DNA of 64,000 nucleotides, from the NCBI RefSeq assembly GCF_003985145.1, contig NZ_ML133522.1:1-64000 (forward strand), given 5' to 3'. Positions 19,026 through 27,189 of this stretch are shown here, piece by piece (the stretch's first letter is position 1; each line of letters begins with the position of its first letter). This DNA comes from Rhizobium anhuiense (lineage in GTDB: Bacteria > Pseudomonadota > Alphaproteobacteria > Rhizobiales > Rhizobiaceae). A program made the position numbers and the translations under genes. A model generated the notes under the pieces. The model had not been told where the DNA came from, did not search any database, and worked only from the letters and a program-made list of their open reading frames with translations.

Positions 19026-19277
19026 TTAGGGGCGAGGAGGATATTTGCCCCTGATTGCCTTCATGTAAAAATTTCCCGGGGATTCCGCCATCGTCAACCC
19101 GACGACGACACCCTTGGGAACGCCTTCATATTCTCGTCTCTGACCGTTGGTCAGATAGACCCGTAGATGCCGGCTGTCTTCGTCGTAGGTGATTGCCTCG
19201 ATAAGTTTCGAATCAACCGCAGTTTCCACTTTGCACCCCGCAATTTTGGATCTGAGATTCCCAATCAAGAATGTCAT
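19026..19277 (-). CDS. KTSC-domain protein
   Basis: 83 residues. The KTSC pattern is visible: SKLIEAITYDEDSRHLRVYL, then YEGVPKGVV, then SPGNFYMKAIRGKY at the end (canonical S.G.yfn..Ikg.y). The N-terminal ~20 residues are not part of the domain, so a later start is possible. The domain occurs alone or fused to lysyl-tRNA synthetase and nucleases; its role is unclear. Confidence 0.7.
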   Translation of the reverse strand: MTFLIGNLRSKIAGCKVETAVDSKLIEAITYDEDSRHLRVYLTNGQRREYEGVPKGVVVGLTMAESPGNFYMKAIRGKYPPRP

Positions 19278-19551
19278 TCACGCTCGCAACGCACCATCTT
19301 TATGCTGCCCCGCGGGGGCGTCAAGCGCGATCTTCTTTAACGTTCATTTTTTCGTGTACGCTCTCGTTTTAGTTGATTAATGCAGCTTTTTCGAAGGTCT
19401 CTCCTGTGGAAATCCGACAGCCGCGATTCTTCCACTCGGGAAATATTAACCGCAAAGATGACGTGAAACACCATATGCGCTCCGCTTAACGACGGATTAA
19501 CCGTCATATATTAAAATATAGCGGAATATTAACCGTAGCGCTCTCCCAGAT

Positions 19552-19890
19552 ATGAACAATTACAGATTGCTGTTTCTCGCGACAGTAGTGCTACTATCAC
19601 TGGCGAGTTGCTTGAGTGGGCGTGGCCACGTGCCTCCGACAACCGATCTGCCTGCAAAATTTCGAGAAAGCGCCATCGAAGAGGTCGAGAATGCATTGTC
19701 GTCCGTTCACCGCGACACGCAAACCGGTCAGGCGCTACGCGCTCAGGCGAAGACTACGCAGGATTCCCTTGCGCTTTCAATCGGCAGCTACAAGGATGGA
19801 CAATCATCCTTCACTGAGCCTCATGCCGTTGCAGCGATGGACAAGAGATGGATTATTTCCGACAGCCCGTCATCCGGTCGGGTCTCATAA
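19552..19890 (+). CDS. Small lipoprotein, hypothetical
   Basis: 112 residues. A type II signal peptide ends in the lipobox LASC with lipidated Cys20. The mature part is polar and helical (EEVENALSSVHRD), with no known domain. Upstream is an AT-rich promoter-like stretch. Its TAA is directly followed by the ATG of the phosphoesterase gene, so both are likely co-transcribed. Family not recognised. Confidence 0.6.
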   Translation: MNNYRLLFLATVVLLSLASCLSGRGHVPPTTDLPAKFRESAIEEVENALSSVHRDTQTGQALRAQAKTTQDSLALSIGSYKDGQSSFTEPHAVAAMDKRWIISDSPSSGRVS

Positions 19891-20682
19891 ATGGGTTACA
19901 TGTTTAACTATCTAGGGCCGTGGCGACAACAGATACCGAGACTGGCTGGCAACCGTAATAGACGCGCTCGGCTGACGTTTGCCGAAGGCGAATTCGCTGC
20001 GGTCTACGCGATGAGCGATGTTCACGGATGTTACAATGAGCTTGTCGAGGCGCATCGCCGCATCGAGGCGGACGCCGCCCGCATTCCGGGACCGAAACTC
20101 ATCGTCATGCTCGGCGACTATGTCGATCGCGGGCCTGATTCGAGTGCTGTGCTGGAGTTCCTGAGCAAGAGCCCCCCGCCGGGATTTCAGCGGTTCGTCC
20201 TGTGCGGCAATCACGATTCGGAACTGGTGCAGCTCTATCGCAAACCGGCGCGCATTCTCGAATGGCTCGGCTTTGCCGGAACGGAGACGTTGCACTCATA
20301 CGGTATCGATATCGAGCATCTGCTGCAGTCGGCGGCCGGAAGCGAAACGATTGCCCGCGTCATTCGGAACATGATTCCCGAACGGCATATCGAATTCCTG
20401 GAATCGCTGCCGATCATGCTGCGGATGGGAAGGGTCCTCTTTGTCCATGCGGGCATCAAGCCGGGCATCGACCTCAAGAAGCAAAAGGACAGCGACCTCA
20501 TGTGGATCCGTCAGCCCTTCCTGGAGGAAGGGCCGCAGCTTCCTGTCCTCGTGATTCACGGCCATACCCCGGCGCGAACCCCGACATTCGGTCCGCAACG
20601 CATCGGCATCGACACCGCGGTTTCGGCGACGGGCCGGCTGACCGTGCTGACGATAAAGGGGACGCGGGTCGGGATCCTCTAG
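19891..20682 (+). CDS. Metallophosphoesterase, serine/threonine protein phosphatase-like
   Basis: 263 residues with the full metal-binding set: D43-V-H45-G, G75-D76-Y-V-D79-R-G, G106-N-H108-D, and VIHGHTP near 228. This fits the PPP-family/diadenosine-tetraphosphatase-like phosphoesterases, which use two metals to hydrolyse phosphoesters. Substrate (protein, Ap4A or other) cannot be told. The start follows the lipoprotein stop directly; ATG at 19900 is an alternative. It is followed by a repeat element. Confidence 0.85.
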   Translation: MGYMFNYLGPWRQQIPRLAGNRNRRARLTFAEGEFAAVYAMSDVHGCYNELVEAHRRIEADAARIPGPKLIVMLGDYVDRGPDSSAVLEFLSKSPPPGFQRFVLCGNHDSELVQLYRKPARILEWLGFAGTETLHSYGIDIEHLLQSAAGSETIARVIRNMIPERHIEFLESLPIMLRMGRVLFVHAGIKPGIDLKKQKDSDLMWIRQPFLEEGPQLPVLVIHGHTPARTPTFGPQRIGIDTAVSATGRLTVLTIKGTRVGIL

Positions 20683-20790
20683 CGCATCATGCTTTCCGAA
20701 AATCGGAATCGATTTTCGGAAAGAATGATGCGCAGGTTCAACGTGTTAGAGCGTCCTTTGTGCGTCCGAAAAGGACGCACGGCGCTCTAA
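20681..20790. repeat. RIME-like intergenic repeat with two hairpins
   Basis: Two large palindromes: GCGCATCATGCTTTCCGAAAATCG paired with its near-complement, and GAGCGTCCTTTGTGCGTCC paired with GGACGCAC...GGCGCTC. The build matches the RIME-type mosaic repeats of rhizobia. It starts at the stop of the phosphoesterase gene and may serve as its 3' processing structure. Confidence 0.65.
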
Positions 20791-20850
20791 ATCGACGAGC
20801 CCGGTGTCGGCCGAAAACCGCTTACACTGTTTCGACATCACGCTCTAAAA

Positions 20851-20880
20851 GCAAACGCCGCGGGCTATGCTCCGCGGCGT
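20851..20880 (-). terminator. Terminator of the UDP-glucose dehydrogenase gene
   Basis: On the minus strand, ACGCCGCGGAGCATAGCCCGCGGCGT forms a GC-rich hairpin followed by TTGCTTTT, about 25 bases past the gene's stop. Confidence 0.75.
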
Positions 20881-20905
20881 CAGGACGATCAGATGTTCAT
20901 CTATT

Positions 20906-22234
20906 TCAGGAGTGGGTCACGTCCTGGTAGAGATTGGTGCCGATACCGGTATAGGTGAAGCCGTATTTGCGGACCTCGTCACTGCGGTAGATATTGCGCA
21001 GATCGACCAGGATCGGAGCGCGCATCGACTGCTTCAGGCGATTGAAATCGAGCGCGCGGAACTGGTTCCATTCGGTGACGATGACAAGCGCATCCGCGCC
21101 GGCCGCCGCTTCGTAAGGGCCACTTGCATATTCGATGTTCTCGATCACCTTGCGGGCATTCTCCATGCCCTCGGGATCGTAGCCGACCACCTGGGCCCCG
21201 GCATCCTGCAGGGTCTGGATGATTGCGATCGCCGGGCTGTCGCGCATGTCGTCGGTGTTCGGCTTGAAGGTCAGGCCGAGAATCGCGACCTTCTTGCCGC
21301 GAATGTCTCCGCCGACGGCCGAGATGACTTTGCGTCCCATCGCCCGCTTGCGGTTGTCGTTGATCGAGATCGTCGTCTCGATCAGCCGGACCGGCGCGTC
21401 GTAATCCTGCGCCGTCTTGGCAAGGGCAAGCGTATCCTTGGGGAAGCAGGAGCCACCGTAACCCGGGCCGGCATGCAGGAACTTGGCGCCGATACGGCCA
21501 TCGAGACCGATGCCGCGCGAGACGTCCTGGACGTTTGCGTCGACCCGTTCGCAGAGATCGGCGATCTCGTTGATGAAGGTGATCTTCATCGCGAGAAATG
21601 CATTGGCTGCATATTTGATCAGTTCCGAGGTGCGGCGGGTGGTGAAGACCAGGGGAGCCTGATTGAGATAAAGCGGACGATAGACCTCAGTCATGGTTTC
21701 ACGCGCCCGATCGTCGTTCAGCCCGACGACAATGCGGTCAGGGCGCTTGAAATCTTCGATCGCCGCGCCTTCGCGCAGGAATTCGGGATTGGAAACCACG
21801 GCGACATCCGCCGCAGGGTTGGTTTCGCGCATGATGCGTTCGACTTCGTCTCCCGTGCCGACCGGAACCGTCGACTTGGTGACGATAACGGTGAAGCCTT
21901 CCACGTAGGTGGCAATCTCGCGCGCTGCGGCGTACACATAGGAGAGATCCGCGTGGCCATCGCCGCGCCGGGACGGCGTGCCGACTGCGATGAACACGAC
22001 GTCGGCGCTGCGGACGCTTTCGCCGACATCCGTCGAAAACGACAGCCGGCCGGTGCTGGTATTTTCGGCGACCAGTTGCTCCAGACCCGGTTCGTAGATC
22101 GGAATGCGCCCTTCGCGAAGGGCTTCGATCTTGCTCAGATCCTTGTCGACGCAGATGACGTCGTGGCCGAAATCCGCAAAGCAAACGCCTGAAACGAGGC
22201 CGACATAGCCTGATCCAATCATCGTGATGCGCAT
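20906..22234 (-). CDS. rkpK: UDP-glucose 6-dehydrogenase
   Basis: 442 residues. The NAD-binding motif is G7-S-G9-Y-V-G12. Catalytic Cys263 lies in GPGYGGSCFPKD, with the conserved lysine in ELIKYAANAFLA. It oxidises UDP-glucose twice to UDP-glucuronate, the donor for glucuronosyl residues of rhizobial EPS, LPS and capsule; LpsL at 10.6 kb converts this to UDP-galacturonate. It is monocistronic with its own terminator. Called rkpK in S. meliloti and exo5 in R. leguminosarum. Confidence 0.93.
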   Translation of the reverse strand: MRITMIGSGYVGLVSGVCFADFGHDVICVDKDLSKIEALREGRIPIYEPGLEQLVAENTSTGRLSFSTDVGESVRSADVVFIAVGTPSRRGDGHADLSYVYAAAREIATYVEGFTVIVTKSTVPVGTGDEVERIMRETNPAADVAVVSNPEFLREGAAIEDFKRPDRIVVGLNDDRARETMTEVYRPLYLNQAPLVFTTRRTSELIKYAANAFLAMKITFINEIADLCERVDANVQDVSRGIGLDGRIGAKFLHAGPGYGGSCFPKDTLALAKTAQDYDAPVRLIETTISINDNRKRAMGRKVISAVGGDIRGKKVAILGLTFKPNTDDMRDSPAIAIIQTLQDAGAQVVGYDPEGMENARKVIENIEYASGPYEAAAGADALVIVTEWNQFRALDFNRLKQSMRAPILVDLRNIYRSDEVRKYGFTYTGIGTNLYQDVTHS

Positions 22235-22425
22235 AATTCCCTCAAATCATTAGAGTAGAACGTCATGCTGCGTCGCAGCATGAGTTCGTCTTAGTTAATC
22301 TGGACGAAAAGACAATACCGAAGATCGCCTTGGTACCCACATCGGACATCGAACTCCGGGCATCGCAGCTTGCTGCCGGCTACCCCGTCGACAGCCAAAA
22401 CATAGGTTTATGTGGAAGATATGAC

Positions 22426-22457
22426 AAGTCGAGCCGCTCGTCAGAGCGGCTCGACTT
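22426..22457. terminator. Perfect 14-bp inverted repeat
   Basis: AAGTCGAGCCGCTC-GTCA-GAGCGGCTCGACTT folds into a strong hairpin 45 bases past the stop of the cysteine proteinase gene (minus strand). There is no T tract on either strand, so it could be a factor-dependent stop or an RNA-stability element. Confidence 0.5.
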
Positions 22458-22501
22458 CAATCCGGAAACAGGATCAATCGGTCTGTGTCGTTGCTCGGCT
22501 G

Positions 22502-23101
22502 CTACAGCCGGTACCAGACGTAGGGGTCTGTTCCCGATTGAATCTTGTCCCAGCGCAGGTCGGTCTCGCGCCAGTTCTTGATGGTGCTTTTCCTGTTGTC
22601 GAGGACGAGATCGCCCTTGTCGGTTCTGACGACGAGGACCGCATGTCCTTCACCGGAGGGCGTATATGCGGTCGCGATCCGCAACGCGCGCGATGACCAG
22701 CCCATCGCTATCAGGCGGCTGCGTTTGGTCAATGCGAAATCTTCGCAGTCGCCGCTGCGCACATTCACTTTCCAGACGTCGCCATTCAGTTCGCTGCGGG
22801 AGTCGTTCCGGCCGATCATCGTACGATTGACGGCGGTGTTGACACCCTTCAGTTGCAGCATTTGCTTGTCCGTCAGCGCAATGACTGCCAAGCCATTGTT
22901 GTCGCGGCATTCGGCCGGGTTCTGGGCGCAGAACAGCACCTGGGCGAAAGGCGGAATGATCTTGTCTTTTTCCGAGATATAGCTGACCGACGAACTATCG
23001 GTCAGACCGCGGGCAAATCCTGCGGGACCGGCGGCAAATGCCGAGCATGCATTGCCGGCTGTAAAGGCCAGTGCCAGAAGTGTAACGACTGTTTTCTTCA
23101 T
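22502..23101 (-). CDS. Periplasmic transglutaminase-like cysteine proteinase (BTLCP, LapG-related)
   Basis: 199 residues with a signal peptide (cleavage after AFA, ~23). The triad is readable: Cys119 in GDCEDFA, His153 in EGHAVLV and Asp168 in VLDNR, the DUF920/BTLCP layout. LapG, the best-known member, clips type I-secreted adhesins at the cell surface. No LapD-like receptor is nearby, and the Rap lectin 8 kb away lacks a recognisable LapG site, so a role in this locus is only a possibility. Rhizobia carry several such proteins. Confidence 0.85.
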   Translation of the reverse strand: MKKTVVTLLALAFTAGNACSAFAAGPAGFARGLTDSSSVSYISEKDKIIPPFAQVLFCAQNPAECRDNNGLAVIALTDKQMLQLKGVNTAVNRTMIGRNDSRSELNGDVWKVNVRSGDCEDFALTKRSRLIAMGWSSRALRIATAYTPSGEGHAVLVVRTDKGDLVLDNRKSTIKNWRETDLRWDKIQSGTDPYVWYRL

Positions 23102-23410
23102 CTCTTAAATCCCCGTTACGGGCAACCGATTGAGATCAGGCTTGCCTTTTGTCTCAGTCAATGGCATGGCGATTTAGTGATCTGCCAAGTATTGGCTGCA
23201 GAACGTCTGTCCCGTTCCTGCTGCTTGAAGGAGCATAGCCGGGGCTTGTCTCGATTGGTTTAAACCTTTCGCGACAATTTTAAACGATATGGATTTCTGT
23301 CAGACCTTAACATTCAAGCGCTTGATCTGCAACTTAAATTAGCATGAATAAATGATCGCAGCGGTTGCCTCACGGCTTTTGATCGCGTTTGCTTTGGTAA
23401 ATAAACTCTG
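23102..23410. other. Gene-free stretch
   Basis: Divergent promoter region between the BTLCP gene and the polymerase-like gene. No clear site or coding frame is seen. Confidence 0.5.
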
Positions 23411-24835
23411 ATGCTGTCCAATCTGATCAACAGGCCGGTCTTGCGAGAGGTTCTTCTCTCCGCCTTTATTAGCCTGGTTATACTGACACTCATTCCGTTC
23501 GGCAGCGTCACGCCCTTTCCCTTCGCCTTCGCCGCGATCGCAATCTTTGCGCTTGCCATCATTTCAGCACTGCTGTTCGGAGAGCCGCGACAAAGCCGAT
23601 GGGTTTTCAGTGTCGCTTTGCTTTTGCTTGTCGTGCTGACGGGGTGGACCTTCGTCCAGACCATCGAGCTGCCTTCCGATTGGCTGGCAAATCCTGCCTG
23701 GAATGCTGCCCGGGACCTGGCAGATGTCCAGTATGCGGCGATCTCGGTCGAACCGGCCGATACGCTCGCGTCGACCCTCTGGGTCGCGCTGCCTTTCGTC
23801 ACGTTCCTGACCGGGCTTCTGTTATGCGATACAGATCAGCGCGCGCGCAAAGTGCTCTCCGGCCTCGGGCTTTCGGCAGGCATCATCGCTGTTTTCGGTC
23901 TGTTGCAGTTTTCGCTGTTTCCCAACATCCTGATCGTCGTGGACAAACACGCCTATCTCGACAGCCTGACCGCGGTCTTCGTCAACCGCAATACCGCTGC
24001 GACCTTCCTCGGGCTTGGAACGCTGCTCATGCTGACCCTGGTCCGGGACGTTGTCCGTGCCTATTCGAACTATCCGCCCGGCGAACCGGGCCGAAACGCG
24101 CTTCTCTTGAGATCGTGGATCTACATCCTGCTCTTATGCGCATGCTTCACCGCGCTGATGCTGAGCCGCTCACGCGCCGGGATATTTGCCACCTTTGTTG
24201 CCGCCCTCATCTATTTTCCATGGCTTGTTCTCAATTGGCGCGGATCGAGGCGTCATCTGAAACCGGCGCCAAAATGGCGTTCGATGCTGAAAATCCTTTC
24301 GGCGATTGGTTTCGTCGTGGTGCTCTTGGCGATGTTTGCAGGCCAGGCGATTTTGCGTGCGCAAGAGCGGCGGCTCGAGGATGATGATCGGTTCTGTATC
24401 CTGCCGGGCATATTGCGTGCCGTTTCGGACCATTGGTTGACGGGGACGGGGCTCGGAACCTTCCGGACCGTGTTTTCCGCCTACCGCGATCCGGCCTGCG
24501 GGATTTTCGGCATCTTCGACCGCGCACACAATTTCTATCTGGAAGGATTTCTGGGCCTCGGAATATTGTTCCCGATAGCGGCGATCCTTGCCTTCTCGGT
24601 CCTTGCCAAAGTTTTCTGGCGCGGGTTCGCCCAAAGGCGGCGCCTCAGGCATTATGTTCTTCTTGGCCTGGCGGGGACGGTTTTGGTCGCCCTTCATGCA
24701 GCGGTCGATTTCTCGCTGCAGATACCGGGTTTCGCCGTGTTTTATTCGGCCTTTCTCAGTGCGGTTGTCGCGATAAGTCTCGGGCGCAACAATGGAGACG
24801 CGGACATGGCATATGAGCGGCCGTTAACCACTTAA
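23411..24835 (+). CDS. O-antigen ligase/Wzy-like polysaccharide polymerase
   Basis: 474 residues with 10-12 hydrophobic helices and a Wzy_C-type periplasmic loop. Motifs typical of the family are FVNRNTAATF (~190), LSRSRAG (~243) and DRAHNFYLEGFLGLG (~375-390), where Arg and His are the proposed catalytic residues. It would polymerise undecaprenyl-PP-linked repeats at the periplasmic face, or ligate them to lipid A. Placement before Wza- and Wzc-like genes favours polymerase. It is first in the plus-strand polysaccharide block. Confidence 0.82.
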   Translation: MLSNLINRPVLREVLLSAFISLVILTLIPFGSVTPFPFAFAAIAIFALAIISALLFGEPRQSRWVFSVALLLLVVLTGWTFVQTIELPSDWLANPAWNAARDLADVQYAAISVEPADTLASTLWVALPFVTFLTGLLLCDTDQRARKVLSGLGLSAGIIAVFGLLQFSLFPNILIVVDKHAYLDSLTAVFVNRNTAATFLGLGTLLMLTLVRDVVRAYSNYPPGEPGRNALLLRSWIYILLLCACFTALMLSRSRAGIFATFVAALIYFPWLVLNWRGSRRHLKPAPKWRSMLKILSAIGFVVVLLAMFAGQAILRAQERRLEDDDRFCILPGILRAVSDHWLTGTGLGTFRTVFSAYRDPACGIFGIFDRAHNFYLEGFLGLGILFPIAAILAFSVLAKVFWRGFAQRRRLRHYVLLGLAGTVLVALHAAVDFSLQIPGFAVFYSAFLSAVVAISLGRNNGDADMAYERPLTT

Positions 24836-25124
24836 AGTTTAAATGGATGGATTTTAATAAGATTTTCGGAAAAGATCGATTGTGCAGGTGCGAACGGTTG
24901 ACTCTGAAACCCAAGAAATTTTATAGCGGGGGCAGCCTTCGGATTGTTGCGACGCCAGAAAAGTCGGACCGAAGTCGTTTTTCGCTTTCTAAGGGGCTCG
25001 GCGTTGCCAGCCTGCCACAGTTAGGGGAATGTTAATCGGCTTTCAGTGTTATTGATCGGGGATCGTCTTGTATTTTGTCAGATTGCGGGGCAGTAGCTTC
25101 AGGGGCGTCAACACAGGTTATTCT

Positions 25125-26336
25125 ATGGGTTGTTCTCGTATCGGTAGTACACGCGTCGCCATTGTTGTAGCGCTAACGACTATATTGGCAAGCTGCACCT
25201 CGTTGCCAAGATCCGGTCCTGATCACAAAGATGTTGATCGGGATGCGGCAGTGAAAGTGACAACGAAGGAGCGTCGCGTCGGTATCGACTACGCCCTGAT
25301 TGATCTCAGCAAGAACGTTCTCCCGTATTTTACTTCTCCCCAGCCAACTTCCTTCAAGGGCTTTGGCGGCGGTCGAGGCGGGGCGCCCGAAATTCCGCTT
25401 GGGTACGGTGACGTCGTTGAGGTCGCCATCTTCGAAGCTCAGTCCGGCGGTCTCTTCATTCCGTCCGATGCCGGCAGCCGACCCGGCAACTACATCTCTC
25501 TGCCGAGCCAGACTATCGATAGAAACGGAACGATCACAATTCCCTATGCGGGCAGGGTTCCGGCTGCCGGCCGCCTCAAGGAGACCGTGGAGCAGGATGT
25601 CGAGGATCGCCTGGCGAGCCGCGCGATCGAGCCGCAGGTGGTCATTACGACGACGACGAGCCGCTCCAGCCAGGTGGCTGTGCTCGGTGATGTCAACAAT
25701 CCCCAGCGCATCGAGATCAGCCCGGCCGGTGAGCGCGTTCTCGATGTCATTTCCGCCGCAGGCGGTTTGACGACCAACAATATCGAAACGAATGTGACGC
25801 TGCAGCGCCGCGGCAAGATCGCGACCGTCGCCTACAACACGCTCTTGAAGAACCCGGCGGAAAACATCTACGTCGCACCGGATGATACGATCTCGATCGA
25901 TCATGAGCGTCGCACATTCCTTGCGCTGGGTGCCGCAGGTACCAGCGGGCGCTTCGATTTCGAAGAATCCGACCTGACCCTTGGCGAGGCTATCGCGAAG
26001 GCGGGCGGCCTGCGTGACGACCGCGCGGATCCGGCCCAGGTCATGCTTTATCGCCTTGTCCCCAAGAAAACGGTTCAGGCGATGCATGTGGACACGACGA
26101 GATTTGCGGGTGAAACGGTTCCGGTGATAGTTCGAGCCAACCTTCGTGATCCGGCCACCTTATTTGCTGCTCAGCAATTCAAGATGGAAGACAAGGATAT
26201 TATCTATATTTCCAATTCGGCCTCTGTTGAACTGGTCAAGTTCCTTGACATCGTAAACTCGGTATCGTCCACTGTTTCCGGAGTGGCCGACGATGCGAAT
26301 GATACCCGTAACGCCGTACAAGATCTTGGAAATTGA
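25125..26336 (+). CDS. Polysaccharide export lipoprotein, Wza/OPX family
   Basis: 403 residues from ATG 25125; a TTG 19 codons earlier is in frame but would spoil the signal peptide. The lipobox ILASC puts the lipidated Cys at residue 24. The Poly_export domain begins at PLGYGDVVEVAIFEAQ, and two SLBB-like repeats follow (VAVLGDVNNPQRIEI; FLALGAAGTSGRFDF). It should form the outer-membrane channel for polymer exit, working with the Wzc-like kinase at 27.2 kb. In R. leguminosarum the corresponding EPS protein is PssN; this may be a paralogue. Confidence 0.88.
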   Translation: MGCSRIGSTRVAIVVALTTILASCTSLPRSGPDHKDVDRDAAVKVTTKERRVGIDYALIDLSKNVLPYFTSPQPTSFKGFGGGRGGAPEIPLGYGDVVEVAIFEAQSGGLFIPSDAGSRPGNYISLPSQTIDRNGTITIPYAGRVPAAGRLKETVEQDVEDRLASRAIEPQVVITTTTSRSSQVAVLGDVNNPQRIEISPAGERVLDVISAAGGLTTNNIETNVTLQRRGKIATVAYNTLLKNPAENIYVAPDDTISIDHERRTFLALGAAGTSGRFDFEESDLTLGEAIAKAGGLRDDRADPAQVMLYRLVPKKTVQAMHVDTTRFAGETVPVIVRANLRDPATLFAAQQFKMEDKDIIYISNSASVELVKFLDIVNSVSSTVSGVADDANDTRNAVQDLGN

Positions 26337-26409
26337 TTGAAATAGGCGGGCCGGCATCGATCACCAATGATCAATGCCGGCGGCCTATATAGCGATTTGA
26401 TGAAGGACG

Positions 26410-27138
26410 ATGGTTGTGGCAAGGTCAGGTGTTTATCGTAAGCTTGCGTATAGCGGAATTGTCGTCACCACGGTTGTCGGCATGAACTCAAGCGCTTTTG
26501 CGGCAGCTTGCGTGCGGCTTTCAAATCTGAGTTCCGTCGATATCAGTGGATTTACAGCCAACCCCGCCGCTCTCCTTGAAATGTCCGATCCGCTGGTTCT
26601 GTCGTCGCACGTCCGCGCGCTGGTAGGGAGCAGCAATGACGCGCTGTCGCCGGTGATCGAGCAGGCCAAGAAGGCCGATGCCGCACAGATGGCTGCTATC
26701 GGTGCCGGTCTTGGGAGGGCCGCAAACAGCTGCCAGGTAACGGATCCGCAATTCAAGCTGGCCATCGAAAAGGCCGTCGCCGAGGCGGCGAGCGCTGATC
26801 CAAATCTTGCGCCGCTCCTTGCCGCTTTTGCGAAGGTTCTCGCCGAAGGTGGAACCGCGGCGCTCGGCCCGGGTGGAAGTGCGGCAGCCGCCGCATCTGG
26901 CATCGGCAACAATGGGTCGATCGGCCGGACGGGGCCGGGTGCCGATGATGGCACGCCCTTCGAGGGTGCCGCGACGACTGCCGGTACGCTGCAGGTTTCG
27001 AATGCCGGCTCGGACTCGGATTCGAGTTCAACGACAACGACTACGACCGCGACTATAATCGTTAGCACAGGCTCGGGAGGGCAGTCGTCTACCGATACGA
27101 CGCAGTCGACGAGTCAGAGTGTGCCGGTCATACAATAG
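26410..27138 (+). CDS. Secreted protein with Ser/Thr-rich tail, hypothetical
   Basis: 242 residues. A signal peptide ends near AFAAA (~33). An Ala-rich helical domain at ~40-150 has two cysteines, at positions near 34 and 105. The last ~90 residues are low complexity: Gly/Ala, then a run of Asp/Ser and Thr (SDSDSSSTTTTTT). No family recognised. It sits 73 bases after the Wza-like gene and 51 before the Wzc-like gene, so it is likely part of the export operon. It could be a periplasmic or envelope accessory factor; that is inference from position only. Confidence 0.7.
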   Translation: MVVARSGVYRKLAYSGIVVTTVVGMNSSAFAAACVRLSNLSSVDISGFTANPAALLEMSDPLVLSSHVRALVGSSNDALSPVIEQAKKADAAQMAAIGAGLGRAANSCQVTDPQFKLAIEKAVAEAASADPNLAPLLAAFAKVLAEGGTAALGPGGSAAAAASGIGNNGSIGRTGPGADDGTPFEGAATTAGTLQVSNAGSDSDSSSTTTTTTATIIVSTGSGGQSSTDTTQSTSQSVPVIQ

Positions 27139-27189
27139 CTGGAATTGCCCTTAGATCTTAGCGCTTGACGCCTTTGTTGGAGATCGAAA

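Noticed and set aside
20867..22192. 441-residue plus-strand open frame opposite the UDP-glucose dehydrogenase
   Set aside because: Shadow of a well-conserved gene, starting inside its terminator.
22502..23101. LapG of a Lap adhesin system for the Rap lectin
   Set aside because: The fold matches, but no LapD-like receptor or giant adhesin is nearby and the lectin is a small diffusible type, so a direct link is not supported.
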